Shown here piece by piece: positions 1 to 4,862 of a stretch of DNA of 6,550 nucleotides. The stretch lies in NCBI GenBank assembly GCA_945613785.1, contig CALZAJ010000094.1, positions 1 through 6,550 of the forward strand, given 5' to 3'. The stretch is from an uncultured Verrucomicrobiota bacterium. GTDB taxonomy: Bacteria; Verrucomicrobiota; Kiritimatiellia; RFP12; UBA1067. The position numbers were made by a program, and so were the translations under genes. Numbering within the stretch: position 1 is the stretch's first letter; the number at the start of each line of letters is the position of its first letter. Under the pieces are notes generated by a model, which was not told the origin of the DNA, searched no databases, and saw only the letters and a list, made by a program, of their open reading frames with translations.

Positions 1-133
1 TGAGGACCGTCAAGCCGTCCACAACCACCTCACGCGTGGCGACATTATCCATATTGGCGACCAGACCCACACCGCAGGCGTCGTGTTCAAACGCCTTCTC
101 GTAGAGTCCCTGCTGCTGCTGTTCGTTTTCCAT
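1..133 (-). CDS. gltB: Glutamate synthase large subunit, N-terminal fragment (partial, continues past left edge)
   Basis: Reading leftward from the ATG at 133-131 gives 44 codons beginning MENEQQQQGLYEKAFEHDAC and continuing GVGLVANMD. The LY-x3-FEHDACGxGL block is the start of the glutamate synthase (GOGAT) glutaminase domain. The Cys at codon 20 would be the N-terminal nucleophile exposed after removal of a 19-residue propeptide, as is known for this Ntn amidotransferase family. The enzyme makes two glutamates from glutamine and 2-oxoglutarate using NADPH or ferredoxin electrons. The start is supported by a GAAGGA Shine-Dalgarno (forward 143-148) 9 bases upstream of the ATG, and by the short propeptide typical of the family. 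A run of four Gln codons sits near the start. The gene is divergent from the sigma-54 activator at 363 and has a consensus sigma-54 promoter just upstream. Only the first 44 codons are visible, so cofactor type and completeness cannot be judged. Confidence 0.9.
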   Translation of the reverse strand, partial: MENEQQQQGLYEKAFEHDACGVGLVANMDNVATREVVVDGLTVL

Positions 134-159
134 AGTAATACATCCTTCGGCGGAGGTAT

Positions 160-176
160 AGCAAGAACCGTGCCAA
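160..176 (-). promoter_or_regulatory. Sigma-54 (-24/-12) promoter of gltB
   Basis: On the minus strand the sequence reads TTGGCACG-GTTC-TTGCT. This matches the sigma-54 consensus TGGCACG-N4-TTGCW at every position, with the invariant GG and GC separated by exactly 10 bp. The -12 C lies at 161, which places the start of transcription near 149. The leader would be about 16 bases and would hold the GAAGGA ribosome site before the ATG at 133. No good sigma-70 -35 box is placed for this gene. An overlapping TGC-TATACC (163-155, minus) could act as a weak extended -10, so a second, sigma-70 mode is possible. Sigma-54 promoters require an AAA+ activator, and one is encoded divergently 187 bp away from the promoter. 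Confidence 0.85.
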
Positions 177-198
177 AGGCCGATTTGAAGGAAAAGCG

Positions 199-249
199 AG
201 GGGTCTGTCCCCCATATTTAGGGGTCTGTCCCCAGTTTTGAGGGGCGGG
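199..249. repeat. Tandem GGGGTCTGTCCCC repeats, 21-bp period
   Basis: Two exact copies of the imperfect palindrome GGGG-TCTGT-CCCC begin at 200 and 221. A degenerate third unit (GGGG only) begins at 242, again 21 bp on. The spacers are AT-rich (CATATTTA and AGTTTTGA). Each copy could form a short hairpin with 4 G-C pairs. The block lies between gltB and the regulator, centred roughly 57, 78 and 99 bp upstream of the predicted gltB transcript start. From general memory, this 13-mer and its complement GGGGACAGACCCC recur in intergenic DNA of many environmental bacteria, often described as REP-like elements linked to Y1 (RAYT) transposases; no such transposase is in the window. The alternative is an upstream activator site for the sigma-54 promoter, since a 21-bp period equals two helical turns. 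Confidence 0.8.
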
Positions 250-322
250 AGCTACAAAAAATGTAAAATATAGCGAATGAGTTTACGAATCATGTCGTTT
301 TTAGGAATGGAATGTAAAATTC

Positions 323-334
323 CCCCTTGCGGGG
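323..334. promoter_or_regulatory. Palindrome over the -35 region of the regulator promoter (possible operator)
   Basis: CCCC-TTGC-GGGG is a short interrupted palindrome that covers the TTGCGG -35 box (327-332) of the promoter facing the sigma-54 activator gene. A protein bound here would block that promoter. It is GC-rich and short, so a chance origin is possible. No matching site is seen elsewhere in the window. Confidence 0.25.
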
Positions 335-355
335 TAAGCGGGGATAGTTTATAAT
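327..355 (+). promoter_or_regulatory. Sigma-70-type promoter of the NifA-like regulator, giving a near-leaderless mRNA
   Basis: TTGCGG (327-332), a 17-bp spacer and a perfect TATAAT (350-355) form a well-spaced promoter. Transcription would begin about 361-363, at or within two bases of the ATG at 363. No Shine-Dalgarno lies in the few bases before that ATG. The message is therefore predicted to be leaderless or nearly so. Two further TAAAAT boxes (264-269 and 315-320, plus strand) lie upstream and might be alternative -10 elements, but neither has a convincing -35. Confidence 0.6.
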
Positions 356-362
356 AGCGTAC

Positions 363-1877
363 ATGAGCGGGAAACAATCGTCGGAAATTGAAGTCTTACG
401 GGAAATCACCTCTGTTATCGTCCGTGAACGCAATGTTCGTCGGCTTTTGGAGCGGGTTCTGGAGATTCTCGAGCGGAGCATGGGGATGTTGCGCGGTACA
501 TTTGTGCTTCTGGAGGGGGATGAGCTGCGAATCGAGGCCTCGACGAAGGCGTTGAATTCGGAAGAGCGTGCTCATGGGCGTTATCAGCTGGGTGAGGGCA
601 TTACGGGTATTGTGGCGAAGACGGGCCGAGCCGAAGTCGTGCCGGACGTCCGCAAGGACAAGCGCTTCCTCAACCGGACGGGTGCGCGAGCCGAGAACGA
701 GGCGCTTTCGTTCATCTGTGTTCCGTTGGTGCATCTTGGGCAGGTCATCGGCACGCTTTCGGTTGACCGCGAGATGCAGGGGGAGACGTCTTCGCTGGTG
801 AAGGACGTGACGCTTTTGGGTATCATTGCGAACATCACGGCCGATGCGGCGGCGGTTTGCCGTGAGGAGTGCGCCGAGCATGATGCGCTTATCGAGGAGA
901 ACCGCAAGCTCCGTGACATGCTTTCGAACAACCCGGGCCATCTGATCGGCAACTGCCGCGAGATGCGTTCGGTCTACGAGCAGATCCGTCAGGTCGCTCC
1001 GAGCGAGGCGACGGTTCTGGTGCGCGGTTCGAGCGGTACGGGTAAGGAACTCGTGGCGCGCGCGATCCAGGGGCTTTCGGGCCGCAAGGACAAGCCGTTC
1101 GTGGTGCTGAACTGTGCGGCGTTGCCGGAGGCGCTGATCGAGTCCGAGCTGTTCGGTCACGAGAAGGGCGCGTTCACGGATGCGCGTGAGCGTCGTATCG
1201 GACGTGCCGAGGCCGCGAATGGCGGCACGCTGTTCCTGGATGAGATCGGCGATCTGTCGGTGCCGGTGCAGGTCAAGTTGCTCCGCTTCCTGCAGGAGCG
1301 CACGTTCTCGCGTGTCGGTTCCAACGAAGAGCTCCACAGCGATGTCCGTTTCATCGCGGCGACGAGTCGTAACCTTGAGGACCTGATGGCGCGCAAGCAG
1401 TTCCGCGAGGACCTCTATTACCGTCTCTCGGTGTTTCCGATTACGATGCCCGATCTTTCGCAGCGTACGGGTGACATCATTCTCCTCGCAGAGCATTTCC
1501 TCGCGAAGATGAACGTGAAGTACGGCAAGAGCGTCACGCGCATCTCGCCGCCGGCGGTGAACATGCTGCAGGCCTATTCGTGGCCGGGCAACGTCCGTGA
1601 GCTCGAGAACTGCATCGAGCGTGCGGTGCTGACGGCGAAGGACGACTGCATCCACAGTTACAACCTGCCGCCGTCCCTGCAGGCTCCGGAGTTTGCGGAG
1701 GATCCGTTCCGTCCCGACGAGACGCTGACGCTGGACGATCAGCTGGCGGCCGTCGAGAAGCGCATCCTCGAGAACGCCCTCAAGCGCCACAACGGCAACC
1801 GCAGTGCGGCCGGTCGTGAGCTGGGCGTCTCTCCGCGTATGATGAACTACCGCCTCAACAAGGCGGGGCTTCAGTAA
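363..1877 (+). CDS. GAF-AAA+-Fis sigma-54-dependent transcriptional activator (NifA-like)
   Basis: This 504-residue protein has the three-part layout of a bacterial enhancer-binding protein. An N-terminal GAF domain (about 8-165) includes GITGIVAKTG, VVPDVRKDKRFLNRTG and a VIGTLSVDR strand, close in style to NifA GAF domains. The AAA+ domain (about 193-430) has Walker A GSSGTGKE at 222-229, the sigma-54-contacting loop as GAFTDA at 269-274 (canonical GAFTGA), Walker B TLFLDEIG at 289-296, the arginine-finger segment FREDLYYRL at 347-355, and sensor II GNVRELEN at 409-416. A Fis-type helix-turn-helix closes the protein (GNRSAAGRELGVSPRMMNYRL, 478-498). The protein would use ATP to open sigma-54 promoters. 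The GAF domain may bind a small signal; in Azotobacter NifA it binds 2-oxoglutarate, but that ligand is only an inference here. The start is chosen because the GAF domain begins within ten residues. The likeliest target is the divergent gltB sigma-54 promoter. There is no receiver domain, so phosphorelay control is unlikely. Confidence 0.93.
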   Translation: MSGKQSSEIEVLREITSVIVRERNVRRLLERVLEILERSMGMLRGTFVLLEGDELRIEASTKALNSEERAHGRYQLGEGITGIVAKTGRAEVVPDVRKDKRFLNRTGARAENEALSFICVPLVHLGQVIGTLSVDREMQGETSSLVKDVTLLGIIANITADAAAVCREECAEHDALIEENRKLRDMLSNNPGHLIGNCREMRSVYEQIRQVAPSEATVLVRGSSGTGKELVARAIQGLSGRKDKPFVVLNCAALPEALIESELFGHEKGAFTDARERRIGRAEAANGGTLFLDEIGDLSVPVQVKLLRFLQERTFSRVGSNEELHSDVRFIAATSRNLEDLMARKQFREDLYYRLSVFPITMPDLSQRTGDIILLAEHFLAKMNVKYGKSVTRISPPAVNMLQAYSWPGNVRELENCIERAVLTAKDDCIHSYNLPPSLQAPEFAEDPFRPDETLTLDDQLAAVEKRILENALKRHNGNRSAAGRELGVSPRMMNYRLNKAGLQ

Positions 1878-1880
1878 GGC

Positions 1881-2222
1881 TTATTCCCTGAAAAGGTCCT
1901 TGAGTGGCTTGCCGCCGACCTTTCCGGGGTAGGCCTTGAGGATCGTGCCGTGCAGATTGGCGACCGTCGGCCAGAGGTCGGCATCCGCCGTCTCGGGCAG
2001 AAGGGCGAGCGGAACGTTGGAGCTCTCGACCGTGGCGATGCGCTGGCGCAGGTTGGCCAGATCGCCTGAGGAAGCCTGCGGCTTGCACACGATAAAGACG
2101 GCGGAGATTAAGAAGGCGGCGGCCAGTTGATACCAGGGGATCGGATTCCTGACCGGCGGCGGACATTCAGCGCCCTGGAGGAAATTGACGGCTCTGTCGA
2201 AATCATTGCTCATGTCAGACAT
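1881..2222 (-). CDS. Small single-pass membrane protein, unknown function
   Basis: I do not recognise this 113-residue protein. A cytoplasmic-looking N-terminal stretch (1-29, ending PPPVRNPIP) is followed by one hydrophobic segment, about W30 to C46, without flanking signal-peptidase features. A polar, partly helical domain follows (about 50-75) and a C-terminal part rich in basic and small residues ends at FRE. The layout suggests an inner-membrane anchor with a short outer domain. Two starts compete: ATG at 2222 and ATG at 2213 (Met4). Neither has a Shine-Dalgarno. Met4 lies 7 bases after an extended -10 (TGGTAAAAT, minus strand), so a leaderless start at 2213 is plausible and would give 110 residues. 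The gene is convergent with the sigma-54 activator (3 bp between the stop codons) and divergent from glmS. It has sensible composition and only small overlapping competitors, so I think it is real but unassigned. Confidence 0.65.
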   Translation of the reverse strand: MSDMSNDFDRAVNFLQGAECPPPVRNPIPWYQLAAAFLISAVFIVCKPQASSGDLANLRQRIATVESSNVPLALLPETADADLWPTVANLHGTILKAYPGKVGGKPLKDLFRE

Positions 2223-2229
2223 TTTACCA
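2221..2229 (-). promoter_or_regulatory. Extended -10 element for the small membrane protein gene
   Basis: The minus strand reads TGGTAAAAT, a TGN-TAAAAT extended -10. Predicted initiation falls around 2214-2213, at the second ATG (Met4) of the gene. The element overlaps the first ATG (2222-2220), which would exclude that ATG from the transcript if this promoter is the one used. No clear -35 is present. Confidence 0.4.
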
Positions 2230-2258
2230 AAATGAGTAATGCAGGGGAGGACGACATG

Positions 2259-2267
2259 TGCTATACT
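2259..2267 (+). promoter_or_regulatory. Extended -10 promoter of glmS
   Basis: TG-C-TATACT is a full extended -10 element with a 5 of 6 match to TATAAT. Initiation near 2274 would give a leader of about 44 bases with AAGGAAAG at 2304-2311 as the ribosome site. A recognisable -35 is lacking, which is usual for extended -10 promoters. The leader is too short to hold a glmS ribozyme. Confidence 0.5.
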
Positions 2268-2317
2268 TTGCGCAACTTTGATTTTCTCGAAGGGTGGTCA
2301 CAAAAGGAAAGACGCAT

Positions 2318-4165
2318 ATGTGTGGAATTGTCGGGTTTACTTCGCGAACCGCCTCGGCCGTGGGGCCGCTTGTGAATGGTCTTCGTCGTCTCGAATACCG
2401 CGGCTACGATTCCGCGGGTGTTGCGCTGGAAGGTGCGGATGGCCTTCGCGTCTACAAGCAGACCGGCAAGGTGGCTGAACTCGACAAGTTGCTCAAGGGG
2501 GCGCTGAAGACGGAGGAGGAGCAGGCCAAGTACACGATCGGCATCGCTCACACGCGCTGGGCGACCCACGGACTCCCGACGCGTGCGAACGCCCATCCCC
2601 ACGTCGCGGACGACGGTAACCTCGCGCTCGTCCATAACGGCATCATCGAGAACTACGCGGCGCTTCGGACCGGACTCGAGAAGCGCGGTTGCACGTTCCT
2701 CTCGCAGACCGACACGGAGGTGCTCGCGCATCTCGTCGCAACCTTCGACAGGGGCGACTTCCTCTCGGCCGTCTCGCAGGCTCTCAAGCAGGTCGAGGGA
2801 ACCTACGGCATCGCCACCATCTCCGCGAAGCATCCGGGCGAGATGATCGTCGCCCGCAAGGGTTCGCCGCTCGTGATCGGCCTCGGTGAAGATGAGACGG
2901 TCGTGGCGAGCGACGTTTCCGCGATCGTCGCCTATACGCGGCAGGTTGTCTATCTCAAGGACGGAGATATCGCGCGTGTCACGCCCGAGGGCGTGCAGAT
3001 CTATTCGCTCGACAACGCGCCGGTCTCGCGCGAGGTGCAGGAGGTCGACTGGGATCTCGGTGCCATCGAGAAGGGCGGCTTCGACCACTTCATGCTCAAG
3101 GAGATCTTCGAACAGCCCGACGCGCTCCGCAATACGATCCGCGGACGTCTCGACAAGCAGGGCGCGACCGCGGTCCTCGCGGGTCTCAACCTCTCGCCGC
3201 GCGATCTCGCGGCGATCCGCCGCCTCGTGATCATCGGCTGCGGTACGTCGCTTCATGCCGGCATGGTCGGCAAGTATCTCTTCGAGAGTCTTGCGGACCT
3301 TCCAACGTCGCCCGAACAGGCCGCGGAATTCCGCTACTCGAATCCAATCGTCGGACCTGATGACTGGGCGATTGCGCTTTCCCAGTCCGGCGAGACCGCC
3401 GATACGCTGGCGGCCGTCCGCGAATCGATCCGCAAGGGCGCGCTCGTCTCGGGACTCTGCAACGTGGTCGGCTCGACCATCGCCCGTGAGGCGGGCCGCG
3501 GCGTCTATCTCCACGCGGGACCCGAGATCTCCGTCGCTTCGACGAAGGCCTTCACCGCCCAGGTGACGGCACTGCTCATGATGGCGCTCAAGATGGGCCG
3601 CACGCGTCGTCTGTCCCATGAGGAGGGCGCCCGTCTCGTCAATGAGATCGAGCGCATCCCCGAGCTTGTCGCCGAAGTCGTCAAGCAGAACGACGCAATC
3701 GCCGAGATTGCCGAGAAGTACGCCCAAGCGAAGGACATGTTCTTCATCGGCCGCGGCAGCCTTTATCCGACCGCCCTCGAGGGCGCGCTCAAGATCAAGG
3801 AGGTCGCCTACGTGCACGCCGAGGGCTATCAGGCCGCCGAACTGAAGCACGGACCGATTGCGCTCCTGTCGGAGCAGACACCGGTCGTCGCGCTCCTCGC
3901 GGATGTCCCCGGCAAGGAGAAGACCGTTGGCAACGTGCAGGAATGCCGCGCCCGTCAGGCGCCGGTCCTGGGCATTGTGACGGAAGGCGATACGGACGCC
4001 GCCGCCCATGTGAACGACGCGATCTTCATTCCGCGCACGAGTCCTGAAATCGCCCCGATTGTGACGGTCGTCGCGTTGCAGCTCTTCGCCTATCACGTCG
4101 CGCGTCTGCGCGGTTGCGAGATCGACCAGCCGCGCAACCTCGCGAAGTCGGTGACGGTCGAGTGA
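2318..4165 (+). CDS. glmS: Glutamine-fructose-6-phosphate aminotransferase (isomerizing)
   Basis: GlmS makes glucosamine-6-phosphate from fructose-6-phosphate and glutamine, the entry step to UDP-GlcNAc for peptidoglycan and surface glycans; it is cytoplasmic. The start is fixed at ATG 2318, not the upstream in-frame GTG at 2294, because the catalytic Cys must follow Met directly (MCGIVGF) and AAGGAAAG sits 6 bases upstream. The product has 615 residues, close to the usual 609. The glutaminase domain (1 to about 240) shows C2, RLEYRGYDSAG (24-34), HTRWATHG (78-85) and HNGIIENY (106-113). The linker signature KGGFDHFMLKEIFEQP is at 252-267. Two SIS domains follow: GCGTSLHAG with SQSGETADT (307-363), and IGRGSLYPTALEGALKIKE (477-495) with ELKHGP (508-513). 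The C-terminal KSVTVE tail is intact. By motif alignment, E495, H511 and K610 correspond to the E. coli catalytic E488, H504 and K603. Confidence 0.98.
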   Translation: MCGIVGFTSRTASAVGPLVNGLRRLEYRGYDSAGVALEGADGLRVYKQTGKVAELDKLLKGALKTEEEQAKYTIGIAHTRWATHGLPTRANAHPHVADDGNLALVHNGIIENYAALRTGLEKRGCTFLSQTDTEVLAHLVATFDRGDFLSAVSQALKQVEGTYGIATISAKHPGEMIVARKGSPLVIGLGEDETVVASDVSAIVAYTRQVVYLKDGDIARVTPEGVQIYSLDNAPVSREVQEVDWDLGAIEKGGFDHFMLKEIFEQPDALRNTIRGRLDKQGATAVLAGLNLSPRDLAAIRRLVIIGCGTSLHAGMVGKYLFESLADLPTSPEQAAEFRYSNPIVGPDDWAIALSQSGETADTLAAVRESIRKGALVSGLCNVVGSTIAREAGRGVYLHAGPEISVASTKAFTAQVTALLMMALKMGRTRRLSHEEGARLVNEIERIPELVAEVVKQNDAIAEIAEKYAQAKDMFFIGRGSLYPTALEGALKIKEVAYVHAEGYQAAELKHGPIALLSEQTPVVALLADVPGKEKTVGNVQECRARQAPVLGIVTEGDTDAAAHVNDAIFIPRTSPEIAPIVTVVALQLFAYHVARLRGCEIDQPRNLAKSVTVE

Positions 4166-4189
4166 ACAGGCGATGATCGGCGGTTTTCC

Positions 4190-4219
4190 TTGCGCGAAGG
4201 GTTGCCTTTCGTGTAAAAT
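4190..4219 (+). promoter_or_regulatory. Promoter of the phosphoglycosyl transferase gene
   Basis: TTGCGC (4190-4195), an 18-bp spacer and TAAAAT (4214-4219) form a plausible housekeeping promoter in the 69-bp gap after glmS. Initiation near 4226 would leave a leader of only about 8 bases, without a Shine-Dalgarno, before the ATG at 4235. The spacer carries a weak dyad, CGAAGG-GTTG-CCTTTCG (4195-4211), with one unpaired base. It lacks a following T-tract, so it is not a convincing glmS terminator. Confidence 0.5.
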
Positions 4220-4234
4220 TCCTTCGTCAACAAG

Positions 4235-4813
4235 ATGAAAAGACTTTGGGAAACGATTCTGGTGTTGCTGACGATGGTGCTGTGGCTGCCGTTGCTGCTG
4301 ACGGTCGCCCTGACGGTGCTGGTCACGATGGGGCGGCCCGTGTGGTTCCGTCAGGAGCGGGCGGGGAAGGGCGGACGTCCGTTCCGCATCCTCAAGTTCC
4401 GTACGATGCGGTCGGGGGAGGGTTCCGACACCGAACGGCTGACGCGCGTGGGGCGCGTCTTGCGGGCGACGTCGTTGGATGAGCTGCCTCAGCTTCTGCA
4501 GGTCCTGACAGGGACGATGGCGCTGGTCGGTCCGCGTCCGTTGCCCGTCCGCTATCTGCCGCGTTACACGCCTGAGGAGAACCGCCGTCACGAGGTCCGT
4601 CCCGGCATCACGGGCTGGGCGCAGGTGAACGGACGCAACGCGTTGACCTGGGAGCAGAAGTTCGCCCATGACGTCTGGTATGTCGATCACCGCTCGTTCG
4701 GACTGGACGTGAAGATTCTCTTCCGGTCCGTCGCACGGGTCTTTACCCGAAGCGGCGTCAATGCCGGCAAGGACGAGACGATGGAGGAACTCCGTCCCGA
4801 TATGGTAAAATAA
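4235..4813 (+). CDS. Small PglC-like phosphoglycosyl transferase (bacterial sugar transferase family)
   Basis: The 192-residue product is a monotopic phosphoglycosyl transferase of the bacterial sugar transferase family. Such enzymes move a phosphosugar from a UDP-sugar to undecaprenyl phosphate, starting glycan assembly on the inner membrane. Residues 7-31 are one hydrophobic segment with a central Pro (WLPLLLT, P19), as expected for the re-entrant helix of PglC. Family blocks follow: VWFRQERAGKGGRPF (36-50), FRTM (55-58), the catalytic Asp-Glu in TSLDELPQL (D82, E83), VGPRPLP (98-104) and RPGITGWAQVNGRN (122-135). The length matches minimal PglC-type enzymes, not the larger WbaP/WcaJ type. 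The sugar cannot be read from sequence. The gene lies 69 bp after glmS, which feeds UDP-GlcNAc synthesis, but no glycosyltransferases or flippase are adjacent. There is no clear Shine-Dalgarno. The ATG at 4235 is chosen because it gives a complete membrane helix. Confidence 0.9.
   Translation: MKRLWETILVLLTMVLWLPLLLTVALTVLVTMGRPVWFRQERAGKGGRPFRILKFRTMRSGEGSDTERLTRVGRVLRATSLDELPQLLQVLTGTMALVGPRPLPVRYLPRYTPEENRRHEVRPGITGWAQVNGRNALTWEQKFAHDVWYVDHRSFGLDVKILFRSVARVFTRSGVNAGKDETMEELRPDMVK
4803..4811 (+). promoter_or_regulatory. Extended -10 overlapping the upstream stop codon, facing the siroheme reductase gene
   Basis: TG-G-TAAAAT matches an extended -10. It is built from the last codons of the sugar transferase gene and the first base of its TAA stop (4811-4813). 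Initiation near 4818 gives a leader of about 45 bases that carries AAGGAAAGG (4847-4855) before the ATG at 4863. No -35 is evident, and read-through from the upstream gene remains possible. Confidence 0.4.
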
Positions 4814-4862
4814 CAGGGGATCGTTCGTCGGGCGGTCCGTGGATCAAGGAAAGGCAAGTGAG

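Noticed and set aside
199..249. CRISPR array
   Set aside because: The units are 13 bp with about 8-bp spacers and only two full copies, far too short for a CRISPR repeat-spacer pattern.
200..330. NifA-type upstream site TGT-N10-ACA in the gltB/regulator intergenic region
   Set aside because: I checked the plus-strand TGT triplets between 200 and 330 and none is followed by ACA at the right distance, so if NifA-like binding occurs it uses another sequence.
396..1790. 464-codon minus-strand open frame opposite the sigma-54 activator
   Set aside because: The plus-strand frame carries complete GAF, AAA+ and Fis motifs. The antisense product is Arg/Leu/His-rich with no recognisable domain.
2223..2317. 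glmS ribozyme in the glmS leader
   Set aside because: The gap is only 95 bp and the predicted leader about 44 bases, too short for the ribozyme core, and its conserved sequence is absent.
2294..2317. Upstream GTG start for glmS
   Set aside because: It would add eight residues before the catalytic Cys, which must be residue 2. The ATG at 2318 has a good ribosome site.
4195..4211. Rho-independent terminator after glmS
   Set aside because: The stem CGAAGG/CCTTTCG is short, has an unpaired base and is not followed by a T-tract. It lies in the spacer of the next promoter.
2261..4690. 809-codon minus-strand open frame opposite glmS and the sugar transferase gene
   Set aside because: It mirrors two confidently identified plus-strand genes. 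Its product is an Arg/Asp/Glu/His-rich low-complexity string with no domain, as expected for the antisense frame of GC-rich genes.
4839..4862. Upstream GTG start for the siroheme reductase
   Set aside because: There is no ribosome site before it, and AAGGAAAGG is correctly spaced for the ATG at 4863.
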